Origin: Pseudomonadota bacterium
GTDB taxonomy: Bacteria > Pseudomonadota > Alphaproteobacteria > Micropepsales > Micropepsaceae
Assembly (NCBI GenBank): GCA_016201105.1
Contig: JACQDN010000034.1
Coordinates: forward strand, 1-51,292
Direction of reading: 5' to 3'
Length of the DNA stretch: 51,292 nt
Positions 8,600-16,644 of the stretch are shown here, in pieces. The notes under the pieces are model-generated. The model saw only the letters and a list, made by a program, of their open reading frames with translations, made no database searches and was not told the DNA's origin. A program made the translations under genes and the position numbers. How positions within the stretch are numbered: the stretch's first letter is position 1; each line of letters begins with the position of its first letter.

Positions 8600-8919
8600 C
8601 AGATACTTCCGCGCCTCGCGCGGCGGCGAGCGTAGCGCAAGATAGCGCCCGGACGGGTTCGGCGCACCATCGTCTTCACGCCCGGCGGGGCACGTTGGCC
8701 GAATTTTTCGAGCGCACGCGAAATCCAGCCGTAACGGTGCCGGGTGAACTGCAACGCGCGGCGCACGACTTTGGAATGGGTGGTGAGGATCGCAAGCCCG
8801 ATCAGCAGCGGCAGCACACCAATGAGCGGAATAGGCACGGGCGCGAAGGTCAGCGGAATGCCGATCGCTACCAAACCCCATCCAGCTATGAGAAGAAAAA
8901 CCCGGCGCATGTTCCGCAA
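8599..8919 (-). CDS. Small membrane protein (PGPGW-like)
   Basis: A 106-residue protein with two hydrophobic segments (residues about 6-24 and 28-48) linked by APVPIPLIG, similar to the PGPGW family of putative transmembrane proteins. The tail after residue 50 is strongly basic (many Arg). It is the first gene of a minus-strand series and is translationally coupled to the MBL hydrolase. Function unknown. Confidence 0.65.
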   Translation of the reverse strand: MRNMRRVFLLIAGWGLVAIGIPLTFAPVPIPLIGVLPLLIGLAILTTHSKVVRRALQFTRHRYGWISRALEKFGQRAPPGVKTMVRRTRPGAILRYARRRARRGSI

Positions 8920-8974
8920 CGTAAAGACCTCACAACCTTACAAATGGCCATTCCTGCAAGAAATGACAATCCAT

Positions 8975-9019
8975 GAATTCGGGCCACGAATTCGGGCCAT
9001 GAATTCGGGCCATGAATTC
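8975..9019. repeat. 13-bp tandem repeat with EcoRI-like core
   Basis: Three full copies and a partial copy of gaattcgggccat (8975-8987, 8988-9000, 9001-9013, 9014-9019), with one c/t variation at the end of the first unit. It lies between two divergent genes, 96 bases before the GST start. It could affect promoter spacing or be a neutral microsatellite. Confidence 0.85.
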
Positions 9020-9115
9020 CCACGAAGAATCCCCACAGCGAAATGGGGCGGGTTTGACCGCGCCTTTACCTCTCCCTAACGTTGCGCGCCGGGAAGAATA
9101 CCGAAGGAGACGACG

Positions 9116-9730
9116 ATGAAATTCTACAATTCCGTGGGGCCCAATCCGCGCGTGGTGCGCATGTTCATGGCTGAGAAGGGCCTCGCCATCCCCACCGTTC
9201 AAGTGGACCTGATGAAGGGCGAGAACCGCCAGACCGATCATCTGAAGCGCAACCCACACGGTCAGATGCCGGCGCTCGAACTCGACAATGGCGCCTTCGT
9301 CTGCGAAATCCTGGCGATCTGCGAATATCTGGAAGACACCCATTCGAGCCCGCCGCTGATCGGAAAGACGCCAGAGGAAAAGGCCGAAACGCGGATGTGG
9401 ACGCGGCGCGTCGACCTCAATATCTGCGAGCCGCTGGCGAATGGCTTTCGCTTCAGCCAGGGGCTGCCGCTGTTCAAAGATCGCATGGTGACGGTGCCGG
9501 AAGCCGCCGACGGGCTCAAAAAAATCGCACAAGACCGCGTCAAATGGCTGAACGAACAGATGAGCGACGGCCGCGAATTCGTTTGCGGCAAACGATTCAC
9601 GCTTGCCGACATTCTCCTCTACGCCTTCCTCGATTTCGGCGGACAGGTGGGCCAGCCGCTGAACGCGGAATACAAGAACGTCGGCAATTGGTTCGCGCGC
9701 ATCAAAGACCGTCCCAGCACGAAGGCTTAG
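9116..9730 (+). CDS. Glutathione S-transferase family protein
   Basis: A 204-residue GST. The thioredoxin-like N-terminal domain runs to about residue 80 (MKFYNSVGPNPRVVRMFMAE; NPHGQMPALELDNG with the cis-proline; CEILAICEYLE). The helical C-terminal domain has the family's FTLADILLYAFLDFG. A ribosome-binding GAAGGAGA precedes the ATG. A catalytic Ser or Cys is not obvious; S6 is a candidate. It probably conjugates glutathione to an electrophile, substrate unknown. Confidence 0.88.
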   Translation: MKFYNSVGPNPRVVRMFMAEKGLAIPTVQVDLMKGENRQTDHLKRNPHGQMPALELDNGAFVCEILAICEYLEDTHSSPPLIGKTPEEKAETRMWTRRVDLNICEPLANGFRFSQGLPLFKDRMVTVPEAADGLKKIAQDRVKWLNEQMSDGREFVCGKRFTLADILLYAFLDFGGQVGQPLNAEYKNVGNWFARIKDRPSTKA

Positions 9731-9752
9731 CGCTGTTCTTCGATCACTCGGC

Positions 9753-10979
9753 ATGCCCTCTCCCCGAAATTTGCTCTACAAATTTCCCCTCAGGGGGAGG
9801 GTAAGTGCGTCGATTGGTGCGAGCGCTCTCGCGTCGGCCGTCTTTCTCTCTCTCGTTCACGTTGCCGCAGCCGCCGCCGCGCCTGGCGTGCACGAAAAGG
9901 AAATCGTCGTCGGCACCCATGTCGATCTTTCCGGTCCGCTGGCCGCGGTCGGCGTGGCCGTGAAGAGCGGCCTGACGCTCGCCTTCGAAGAGACAAACAA
10001 GAAAGGGGGGGTGCTCGGACGCAACCTCACGCTGGTGGCGGAAGACAACGCCTATGACACCAAACGCGCCGAGCGCGTCGTCAACGCGATGCTGTCGCGC
10101 GGCGTGTTCGCGATTCTATGCGCCACCGGAACGCCAGCCGTGGCAGCCACCATGCCGACGGTATTGAACAAAGGCATCCTTCACCTCTTTCCGTTTACCT
10201 CGGCGGACGACATCTATGTGCCGTCGCAACCGCTGGAATTCACGGTGGACATGCCGGTGGCGGCGCAGATCCGTTTCGGTCTCGATTGGATTCTGCGCGA
10301 GCGCGGCGATCTGAAAGTGGGCGTGCTGGCGCGCGACGACGCCTTCGGCCGCGGCGCACTGGATGGTGTGAACGCCGCGCTCTCCGAGCGCAAACAACGC
10401 ATCGTCCAATCCGCGACGTATGAACCCGGCGCACGCAGCTTTGCCGCGCAGATCGCGGCACTTCGCAAATCTGGCGTCGAGATCGTGGTGCTGGGCGCGG
10501 TGGCGCAGGAGACCTTCGATATCGCGCGCCAAGCCCATGCGCGCGGCTGGTTTCCCGTCTTCCTCTGCCCGTCGGCCTGTTACGTGCCCGAAGTGGCGAC
10601 GCTGGGGGGCGTGGCGGTTTCCGGTCTCTATGCCGTTGCGACCACGCCAAATCCGTACCCCGACGATCGCGACCTCAAGTTGCGGGCCTGGGTGAAGCGC
10701 TACGAACGGCGCTTTCACACCGTCGCGTCGGCGCAGGCGCTTCGGGCCTATCTCAATGCGCGGCTGTTCGTCGAAGCCCTGCGCCGGTCGGGTCCCAACC
10801 CCACACAGTCGGGATTTGCCCGGGCGCTGGAGGCCATGCCGCCCTGGCGCGATCCCGATTTCGATGCGCTGCCGGTAGACTTTTCGCCCCGCGACCACAT
10901 CGGCCTGCACACTGCGTTCCTCGCGCAGATCCGCTCCGGGCGCTGGCTCTCGCTCGAGGCGCCCTCACGCCAACGTTAA
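9753..10979 (+). CDS. Periplasmic ligand-binding protein (branched-chain amino acid ABC transporter type)
   Basis: A 408-residue type 1 periplasmic binding protein (Peripla_BP_6/LivK-like). After a signal peptide ending near AAAAAAPG, the mature domain begins KEIVVGTHVDLSGPLA, continues with LTLVAEDNAYD and LCATGTPAVAATMP, then FTVDMPVAAQIRFGLDWI and GVLARDDAFGRGALDG. No permease or ATPase genes are adjacent, so it may serve a distant transporter or a sensor. The only ATG (9753) lies at the edge of a dispersed palindromic repeat whose translation (residues 2-17) becomes the basic start of the signal peptide. No clear ribosome-binding site precedes it; a TTG at 9771 is an alternative. Confidence 0.83.
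   Translation: MPSPRNLLYKFPLRGRVSASIGASALASAVFLSLVHVAAAAAAPGVHEKEIVVGTHVDLSGPLAAVGVAVKSGLTLAFEETNKKGGVLGRNLTLVAEDNAYDTKRAERVVNAMLSRGVFAILCATGTPAVAATMPTVLNKGILHLFPFTSADDIYVPSQPLEFTVDMPVAAQIRFGLDWILRERGDLKVGVLARDDAFGRGALDGVNAALSERKQRIVQSATYEPGARSFAAQIAALRKSGVEIVVLGAVAQETFDIARQAHARGWFPVFLCPSACYVPEVATLGGVAVSGLYAVATTPNPYPDDRDLKLRAWVKRYERRFHTVASAQALRAYLNARLFVEALRRSGPNPTQSGFARALEAMPPWRDPDFDALPVDFSPRDHIGLHTAFLAQIRSGRWLSLEAPSRQR
9756..9802. repeat. Dispersed palindromic repeat, family A (inside gene start)
   Basis: A variant of the cctccccgaaatttgc...caaatttcgaccctccc repeat seen at least eleven more times in the window. Here it forms codons 2-17 of the binding-protein gene and is read in frame. Confidence 0.8.
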
Positions 10980-11046
10980 CCTGCGACATTAAGGAAGCTC
11001 ACGCTTTGCTGAGCGATTGACCGGCAAGTGTGCTTAACATTCAGGC

Positions 11047-11616
11047 ATGCACGAGTATGAAGACGATGCCCCTCCCCCGGAGGAGCCGCGCCATTACGCT
11101 TTCCTGATATGGACGTCAGGCGCGGCCATATTGCTCGCGCCCTCCGTTCTCGTCTGGTTCGTGCGGCTGGTGGCGCTGTCGATGCAATGCGCGCCCGGGC
11201 CGGAACTCTGCCGCGGACTCGCGCTCGGGGGCGGCTTGCGCGACACGCTGAACCTCGCCTGGTTTGTCGGCGACGACACCACGGTGACATTTCTCATCGC
11301 TATCGCCGCGGCCATCGCGGCGCTGATCGCCATGCGGCCGTTGCTCGCCGCGCTCACGCTGCTGCTGATGCCGGGTCTCGCATTGATGGTCCCGACGCTG
11401 GCCGTGAGCTCGGCTTTGTACGAAGGCTGCAAGGCGAGCGAGACCGGCGTGGGCAGCTGCATTCTGTGGGGCGAGCAGATGGGCATGAGCGTGCATCGCG
11501 CAGCCATGACCACGGGACCGATCTATGACATCGCGCCGTACAGTTTTTCGCTGGCGCTGATGGTGGGGGTGATCGGATTCTTGTTCTTCCGGCCAAAGCC
11601 TGAAGGTCAGGCGTAA
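11047..11616 (+). CDS. Hypothetical four-helix membrane protein
   Basis: A 189-residue protein with an acidic N-terminal tail (HEYEDDAPPPEEP) and four predicted membrane helices (about 18-42, 78-96, 97-117 and 163-183). Four cysteines lie in two loop segments (CAPGPELC; CKASETGVGSC), which could form disulfides on the outer side. The start ATG at 11047 has no strong ribosome-binding site. It converges with and overlaps the DUF4870 gene by 10 bases. I do not recognise a family. Confidence 0.7.
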   Translation: MHEYEDDAPPPEEPRHYAFLIWTSGAAILLAPSVLVWFVRLVALSMQCAPGPELCRGLALGGGLRDTLNLAWFVGDDTTVTFLIAIAAAIAALIAMRPLLAALTLLLMPGLALMVPTLAVSSALYEGCKASETGVGSCILWGEQMGMSVHRAAMTTGPIYDIAPYSFSLALMVGVIGFLFFRPKPEGQA

Positions 11617-12017
11617 GGTTTGCCGTCGATCGCGCGCACCAGGCCCTTCACGGTGCGGTAGAGATACCAAACCGCCAGCACAATCCAGCCGAAATAAGCT
11701 GCGGGCAGCCAGAACAAAGCGAGGCCCGGATAGCCTTTGGACAGCGACATCGCCAGTCCGAAAACTCCGAACAGCAGCGCGCATGCAAGCAAGACAGCAA
11801 TCACCAACGACACCCAGAACACGGTGATCAGATTTTCGAAATGACTTTCGTAGATCGTGCCGCGGGCGTCGCCGCGCTTCACATAGGCGAGCACCAGGCC
11901 CACCACCGCCGTGAATCCGTTCATCGCGGCGGCGAGAAAGAGCCCGTAGGCAATGAGCGCGACGATCCGCAGATCTTTCGCCGGTTCAGAGGCTTGGGAG
12001 CTATTCTCGGCGGTCAT
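11607..12017 (-). CDS. DUF4870-family membrane protein (copy 2 of pair)
   Basis: A 136-residue membrane protein with three hydrophobic helices and the family pattern VGLVLAYVKRGDARGTIYESHFENLI followed by VWYLYRTVKGLVRAIDGKPY. It is a paralogue of the neighbouring 12034-12387 gene, and the two lie 16 bases apart as an operon. It has a longer loop between helices two and three than its partner. The family is of unknown function. Confidence 0.85.
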   Translation of the reverse strand: MTAENSSQASEPAKDLRIVALIAYGLFLAAAMNGFTAVVGLVLAYVKRGDARGTIYESHFENLITVFWVSLVIAVLLACALLFGVFGLAMSLSKGYPGLALFWLPAAYFGWIVLAVWYLYRTVKGLVRAIDGKPYA

Positions 12018-12033
12018 GGCGTATCGGGGCGCG

Positions 12034-12387
12034 TCAGGCGTAAGGGCGAGAATCGATGACGCGCACCAGTCCCTTGATGGTGCGGAAGAGATACCAAATG
12101 CAAAGCCCGATCCAGATGAAGAAGCCGAGGCCGACCGGAAGTGTTATGATGCCGAGGATCGCCATCACCAGCGACACCCAGAACACTTCGATGGCATTCG
12201 AATAGTGGCTGTCATAGATCGAGCCGCGCGCCTCGCCGCGCTTGACGTAAGCGAGAATGACGCCGATCAGCGGACCGATGGCAAAGCCCACCCAGGTGGA
12301 AAGAAAGAGGCCATAGATGACGATGGCCATGGTGCGGGCGCTGTCGGAACCTTGCGCCATCTGAGGCGCGGTATTGACCTCGGCCAT
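12034..12387 (-). CDS. DUF4870-family membrane protein (copy 1 of pair)
   Basis: A 117-residue paralogue of the next gene (GVILAYVKRGEARGSIYDSHY and IWYLFRTIKGLVRVIDSRPY). The ATG at 12387 is chosen over 12402 because GGGGAG lies 7 bases before it. It is the promoter-proximal gene of the pair. Tandem duplication is the simplest explanation for the two copies. Confidence 0.85.
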   Translation of the reverse strand: MAEVNTAPQMAQGSDSARTMAIVIYGLFLSTWVGFAIGPLIGVILAYVKRGEARGSIYDSHYSNAIEVFWVSLVMAILGIITLPVGLGFFIWIGLCIWYLFRTIKGLVRVIDSRPYA

Positions 12388-12464
12388 CACGTTTCTCCCC
12401 AAACGCTGATGAAGGGAATGTGGGGAGGGGGTCGGTGCCTGTCAATGAACGGCGGTCAGGAACG

Positions 12465-13256
12465 CTAGATCCCGCCCCACCAATTGTAGCCCTGGTTTTC
12501 CCAGTAGCCGCCTTTGCCGCCGATATCCTCGAAGCGCTCCACCAGTTCGATTCGCCGAACGTACTTCGCCTGCTTGTAGCCGAGTTGACGCTCCGCGCGC
12601 AGGCGCACCGGTGCGCCGTTCGCCACCGGCAAGGGCGCGCCGTTGAGCTGATAGGCCAGCAGCGTCTGGGGATGCGTCGCTTCGACGAGATCGAGGCTCT
12701 CGTAGTAAAATGAGCTTTCCGGAATTCCGTCGCCGTCGAGATCGTCCATCGGATCGGCGCAGCGGAACGCCACGTAGTGCGCGTTCGCTTTCGGCCGCGC
12801 CGCGGCGAGCACGAGCTTGAGCGGCGCGCCCGTCCATTCGCCGATGCAGCTCCAGCCTTCCACGCAATCGTGCCGCGTGATCTGGGTGCGCGAGGGGAAT
12901 TTGCGCAAGTCCGCGAGCGACAACGACAGCTTTCTGTCCACCAATCCCGTGACCTCAACGCGCCAATCCTTGAAGCCGCCAGCGGCGTGGGCCTGATAGT
13001 CGTTGGTCGCCGGCATCGTCGTGCCGTTGGCGCGGAAGCTGGACGCGATGTCGGCCTTGGCGAATTCCGGGGCCAGCGCCTGTGAGCCCGCGAAGAGCCG
13101 CTGCACGCGCTTGGTCAATTGTTCGGCGCTGATCAGCGTGTCCTGCACCCAGGGCCGCTGCGACAACTCCTTGCAGCCGCCGAGAACGAAGGCCGCGCCG
13201 ATGCCTGCGCCGCGCAGGAAATGTCGCCGGCTTGTCTTGGGGCTCGTGTCACTCAT
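12465..13256 (-). CDS. Tat-exported sulfite-oxidase-fold molybdopterin enzyme (YedY/MsrP-like)
   Basis: A 263-residue molybdopterin oxidoreductase. A twin-arginine signal (SRRHFLRGAG) is followed by a lipoprotein-like GGC. The molybdenum-ligating cysteine is in HDCVEGWSCIGEW, the position of the YedY RCVEAW motif; VAFRCADPMDDLDG and RLRAERQLGYKQAKYV also fit the family. It should act in the periplasm. The neighbour gives a cytochrome b as electron partner instead of the MsrQ protein used by MsrP, so the substrate may not be methionine sulfoxide. The start at 13256 has GGGAGG upstream and overlaps the cytochrome stop by 8 bases. Confidence 0.88.
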   Translation of the reverse strand: MSDTSPKTSRRHFLRGAGIGAAFVLGGCKELSQRPWVQDTLISAEQLTKRVQRLFAGSQALAPEFAKADIASSFRANGTTMPATNDYQAHAAGGFKDWRVEVTGLVDRKLSLSLADLRKFPSRTQITRHDCVEGWSCIGEWTGAPLKLVLAAARPKANAHYVAFRCADPMDDLDGDGIPESSFYYESLDLVEATHPQTLLAYQLNGAPLPVANGAPVRLRAERQLGYKQAKYVRRIELVERFEDIGGKGGYWENQGYNWWGGI

Positions 13257-14175
13257 GCGCGCCTCCCGTCTTTTCAAGATACCACCAGCCGGTGATCATG
13301 GAGCGAATTCCGTTGCCGGCGCCGGAAAGCAGCACAAGCGCGATATGCACGAAGAAGAAAGCCAGGAACGAAAAAGCGCAGATGAAATGAATCGTGCGCG
13401 CCGTCTGCCGCCCCCACAACCACAGCAATGGAGGAAAGGCTGCATCCAGGGTCGGCGACATGGTGAGCCCGGTCAGCACGATGAGCGGGGCGATGACGAA
13501 GATCACGGCGAAATAAGTGAGCCGCTGGATGCCGTTGTAGCTTTTCGCCGCTTCGCCTTTGGGAAAGCGCAGCAGGGCGTGTTGCACGATGTCTTTGGGC
13601 AGATGGGTGAAGTCTGTCTTCTTGGGAAAGAGATCGCGCTGCGCATGACGGCTGCGCAGCGCCAGCGCCACGAAGAGCAAGCCGTTCAGCACGAAGAACC
13701 AGGCGAAGAAGAAATGCCATTGCCGGCCCATGGCCAGCCACTGCGCGCCCGGCAAGGTCATCCAGTCCGGAAAGCCGCGCACCGCGGGCTGACCATCGAC
13801 ATCGGAATAACCGAACGTGCCGGTGCTATCGAACTTCCAGGGCCCGATCTGGGTGACGCCGCGAATATTGTGCTTGTCGTCATACTGCGCGGTGAGCGAG
13901 AGAACCGGATGATCGAAATCGGCAGACTTGCCCCAATAGAGGGCGGGATGCGCGTTGAAGATCTGCAGTCCGCTCATCAACATCACCAACAGAACGCCCG
14001 CATTCACCCAGTGCGAAATGCGCACGAAGAGCGCATGGCGGTAAAACGGCACGCGCGGCTCGCCCGGGCGCGAGTTCGCGCCATATGTCAGAAAATTGAG
14101 AATCCAGCGCAGCACGCGCGTCGCGCCCTGTGGCACCTCGCCGGCCTGCGCTGCTGTTTCTTCCGAGATCGTCAT
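13249..14175 (-). CDS. Cytochrome b561-type membrane subunit, partner of the molybdoenzyme
   Basis: A 308-residue protein of the Ni/Fe-hydrogenase-type b561 family. Haem-ligand histidines are visible in FVRISHWVNAG, WHFFFAWFF, and RTIHFICAFSFLAFFFVHIAL. There are four membrane helices, plus a long periplasmic loop with IRGVTQIGPWKFDSTG. It would pass electrons between quinone and the exported molybdoenzyme encoded immediately downstream, with which it overlaps. Start at 14175 follows a purine-rich GGGGGCGGAG. Confidence 0.87.
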   Translation of the reverse strand: MTISEETAAQAGEVPQGATRVLRWILNFLTYGANSRPGEPRVPFYRHALFVRISHWVNAGVLLVMLMSGLQIFNAHPALYWGKSADFDHPVLSLTAQYDDKHNIRGVTQIGPWKFDSTGTFGYSDVDGQPAVRGFPDWMTLPGAQWLAMGRQWHFFFAWFFVLNGLLFVALALRSRHAQRDLFPKKTDFTHLPKDIVQHALLRFPKGEAAKSYNGIQRLTYFAVIFVIAPLIVLTGLTMSPTLDAAFPPLLWLWGRQTARTIHFICAFSFLAFFFVHIALVLLSGAGNGIRSMITGWWYLEKTGGAHE

Positions 14176-14481
14176 ATCTCCGCCCCCTAAGCGGATTCGC
14201 TGCCATTATAGCCTGGGTTAAGGCCGCGTCCCTTCTACGTTCGCAAGTGCGGGATGGATTGTTACACGGATGCTCATTTCGCGGCACGCCGCGCGGAGAC
14301 AGCCTTACAATGCGGTAACACGGAACGCCACAATCGCTGGAACTTCCGGGCAATTTGCGCGATGTCGCGCTGACAGAAACTTGTGATTTCCTTGACAAAA
14401 AATTCGCTGGACCTTCGTTGCGGCGAGCGCGCAGATTGCGACCCGCGTGGGGGCATGACGCTAGTCGAAGGAAAACGGCTC
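14176..14481. other. Intergenic region without a recognisable gene
   Basis: About 306 bases between the divergently oriented cytochrome b and small-protein genes. It must hold both promoters. A TTGACA box at 14392-14397 points to the right but no convincing -10 hexamer follows at 17 bases. No repeat family member was seen. Confidence 0.5.
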
Positions 14482-14688
14482 ATGCCAAGCTATGAAATCT
14501 GTTACCTCAATCAGGACGGCTCGCTGTTCGCGAAATTCAGCACCATCTGCGACGATCAAGTGAAGGCCAAAGTCATGGCCCATGCCATGAAGCTGGAAGG
14601 CGCCAAGCAGATCGAAGTCTGGGACGGCCGTTCGCTGATCTATAGCCGCCCCAGCGATGCCGCTGGCCGTCGTGTGAGCGGCCCGTAA
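14482..14688 (+). CDS. Small conserved protein, unknown function
   Basis: A 68-residue protein (PSYEICYLNQDGSLFAKF ... KLEGAKQIEVWDGRSLIY). The pattern yeI.YLn.DGsL...., a charged central helix, and IEVWDG.R.IY resembles small uncharacterised alphaproteobacterial proteins. The ATG at 14482 is preferred because it follows GAAGGAAAA and begins the conserved part; the frame stays open upstream, with an ATG at 14455. No signal peptide or membrane segment. Confidence 0.65.
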   Translation: MPSYEICYLNQDGSLFAKFSTICDDQVKAKVMAHAMKLEGAKQIEVWDGRSLIYSRPSDAAGRRVSGP

Positions 14689-14808
14689 GCACCTGGCCAA
14701 CTCGTTGTAATCCCGACGCTTCTTTGCGGATTATCGGGCGGACTATCGGGCGTTCGCCGTTACCGGTCTGAAGGCGGTAGGCGGCTGGGAACTTCTCCAC
14801 TATCATGA

Positions 14809-14834
14809 CCTTCCGGCGTTCAAGCGCCGGAAGG
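14809..14834. terminator. Perfect 10-bp-stem hairpin
   Basis: ccttccggcg (14809-14818) and cgccggaagg (14825-14834) pair perfectly around a 6-base loop. It lies between two plus-strand genes and only 22 bases before the next ATG. It could stop transcription from the small gene upstream or form part of the next transcript's leader; it has no T-run. Confidence 0.5.
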
Positions 14835-14856
14835 CGGGGCATTGGAGAAGGTTCAC

Positions 14857-15212
14857 ATGAAGACGCTCACAGCCCTCACGGCATGCATCGCACTCGGTGT
14901 TGCCGCAGCATTTGCAGTGGCACCCGCCAATGCCGACGCCAAATCGGAAGTCGTCACGGCCTGGACGCATGCCGATCTCGCATCCAAAGCCGGCGATCTT
15001 TCCGGCGTGACGATGCATCTGCATCACGTGCTCAACTGCCTGGTAGGACCAATGCAGGGAACGGCGCGATCCCCGACACCAAAGACGCCGCCAAGAAAAA
15101 ATCGCTCAGGGCGGCCGCCGGCAAGACACGCAAGGGCCTCGCCGCCAAAGACGTCGCCAGCGCGCAAAAGACGGCCTCGGATGTCGCCGCGATGCTGAAA
15201 GCTGCCGAGTAG
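14857..15212 (+). pseudogene. Small exported helical protein, frameshifted
   Basis: The first 70 codons encode a signal peptide (KTLTALTACIALGVAAAFAVAPANA) and a helical segment with HHVLNCLVGP. At about 15050 coding shifts by one base: the other frame continues NAGNGAIPDTKDAAKKKSL ... VASAQKTASDVAAMLKAAE to the stop at 15210-15212. Together these give a coherent secreted protein of about 118 residues, so a single missing base near ggaccaatgc is the simplest reading. It may be a real loss of function or a sequencing error. The ATG at 14857 has TTGGAGAAGG upstream. Confidence 0.65.
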
Positions 15213-15318
15213 CGCGTCTGCCAAAAGCATGTCAGGTTTTGACCCTATCCTTCAACGGAGCGCGTGCAGGTTTTTTGCGGACCGCGAACGCTCCACTTCA
15301 TTGTTCGGGAGAAAAATC

Positions 15319-15990
15319 ATGAGAAAATTGATGAACTGGGCCGCGGGCATCGTGTTTGCGGCAAGCCTGATCGGGTTTTCGAGCGCGCAAGCCTCCGACC
15401 AGACCCGCCTGCTGGCGCACGCCACCGCGACGATCCAAGATCTCAAGCACGATTCGTTCTTCGGCGACGCGCGCCATGCGCTGCGCGGCGCCCGCGCAGT
15501 GCTGATCGTGCCGTCGCTGGTCAAGGGCGGCTTCATCTTCGGCGGCGAAGGTGGTGAAGGCGTTCTGCTGGCGCGGAACGGAAACACGTTTTCCTCACCC
15601 GCCTTCTACACACTCGCGTCCGGCTCGTTCGGCCTGCAGATCGGGCTCGAAGAGGCTCAACTCATCATGTTCATCATGAGCGACAAGGCGCTGCGCGCCG
15701 TGGAACGCTCCAAATTCAAGATCGGCGCCGGAGCAGGGCTCACCGTCGTCACCATCGGCGCGGCCGGCGAAGCGGCCACCAGCGGCAACTTCCAAGGCGA
15801 CATCGTGGTGTGGTCGAAGGCCAAGGGCGCCTATGGCGGGCTCACGCTGAACGGCTCGGTGGTGGCGCCTGCGAGCGACGACAATCGCGACTTCTACGGC
15901 CGTAGGGCCGATGTGAAGGACATTCTCGCCAACAAGGTGAGCAATCCCGCGGCGAGCGAATTGCGTGCGGAGCTGAGAAGCGCGCTTTAG
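15319..15990 (+). CDS. Exported SYLF-domain (lipid-binding) protein
   Basis: A 223-residue protein with a signal peptide (NWAAGIVFAASLIGFSSAQA) and a SYLF/Ysc84 domain: ARAVLIVPSLVKGGFIFGGEGGEGVLL, FYTLASGSFGLQIGLEEAQL, KFKIGAGAGLTVVTIGAAGE and GAYGGLTLNGSVV. Bacterial SYLF proteins are periplasmic and bind lipids or divalent metals. The ATG at 15319 is chosen over upstream options because CGGGAGA precedes it and the signal peptide starts there; an ATG at 15331 is also possible. Confidence 0.88.
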   Translation: MRKLMNWAAGIVFAASLIGFSSAQASDQTRLLAHATATIQDLKHDSFFGDARHALRGARAVLIVPSLVKGGFIFGGEGGEGVLLARNGNTFSSPAFYTLASGSFGLQIGLEEAQLIMFIMSDKALRAVERSKFKIGAGAGLTVVTIGAAGEAATSGNFQGDIVVWSKAKGAYGGLTLNGSVVAPASDDNRDFYGRRADVKDILANKVSNPAASELRAELRSAL

Positions 15991-15997
15991 TCAAACT

Positions 15998-16043
15998 CAT
16001 TTCCCCTCTCCCCCGCTGAAGCAGGGGAGAAGGGAGAGAGCCT
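15998..16043. repeat. Short intergenic palindrome
   Basis: cctctcccccgctgaagcag pairs with the following ggggagaagggagag. It resembles one half of the repeat at 18421-18592 and separates convergent genes, where it could act as a terminator. Confidence 0.55.
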
Positions 16044-16046
16044 GGT

Positions 16047-16589
16047 TTAAAACACCAGCACCGCGCTGCCTTCGTTCTGCAGCTGAGTGAGCGCGAGCAG
16101 GCCATCGGCGACGACGGTCACGTCGGGCGACAAGGTTTTGAAATCAACGCTGTCGAAGGTCAGCTGCTGGCCGCAGACATAGAGCTTCACGCCGGCCTTC
16201 TTCAATTTCGCCAGCACCGCGAGGTTCGGATTGTCGACGCCGAACTTCGCGCGGTAATGCGCGTTGTCGAGAAGCCCAGCGTCGGCATCCTGCGAGTGGA
16301 TGACCACGGCGAATTGCGCGTTCTTGAGCGTCATGCCCGCGCCCACCAGCGTGTTCAGTTCCGCGGCGGCGAAATTCACCGCCGGCACGAGATCGACCGG
16401 CTTCGCAGCCCCCTGCCGCGCGTCGAATACCGCGCGATAAATCCGCGCCTTGACCGGCTTTAACGCCGCGTTCGGCACGGCGACATAGCCGTCGGATTCT
16501 TGGATGACAGGCCTCAGCTGCTTTGGCGCCGCTAGAGCACTCGTCATCGCTGCGATAGCAGATACACAAACAATCGCGAGAATTCGCAT
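16047..16589 (-). CDS. Exported DsrE/DsrF-like protein
   Basis: A 180-residue protein with a signal peptide (RILAIVCVSAIAAMTSALAA) and a DsrE-type domain: IYRAVFDARQGAAKPVDLVP, NTLVGAG..LKNAQFAVVIH, NLAVLAKLKKAGVKLYVCGQQL, and a C-terminal VTVVADGLLALTQLQNEG. The conserved cysteine of the family is present in VCGQ. Exported DsrE proteins are common and uncharacterised. Its stop is close to the SYLF gene's stop, in a convergent arrangement. Confidence 0.82.
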   Translation of the reverse strand: MRILAIVCVSAIAAMTSALAAPKQLRPVIQESDGYVAVPNAALKPVKARIYRAVFDARQGAAKPVDLVPAVNFAAAELNTLVGAGMTLKNAQFAVVIHSQDADAGLLDNAHYRAKFGVDNPNLAVLAKLKKAGVKLYVCGQQLTFDSVDFKTLSPDVTVVADGLLALTQLQNEGSAVLVF

Positions 16590-16644
16590 GACCTTCCCCC
16601 TGCTGAATTAGGGGAAGCTTAGCGCGGCGATCACGCTGAATAAC

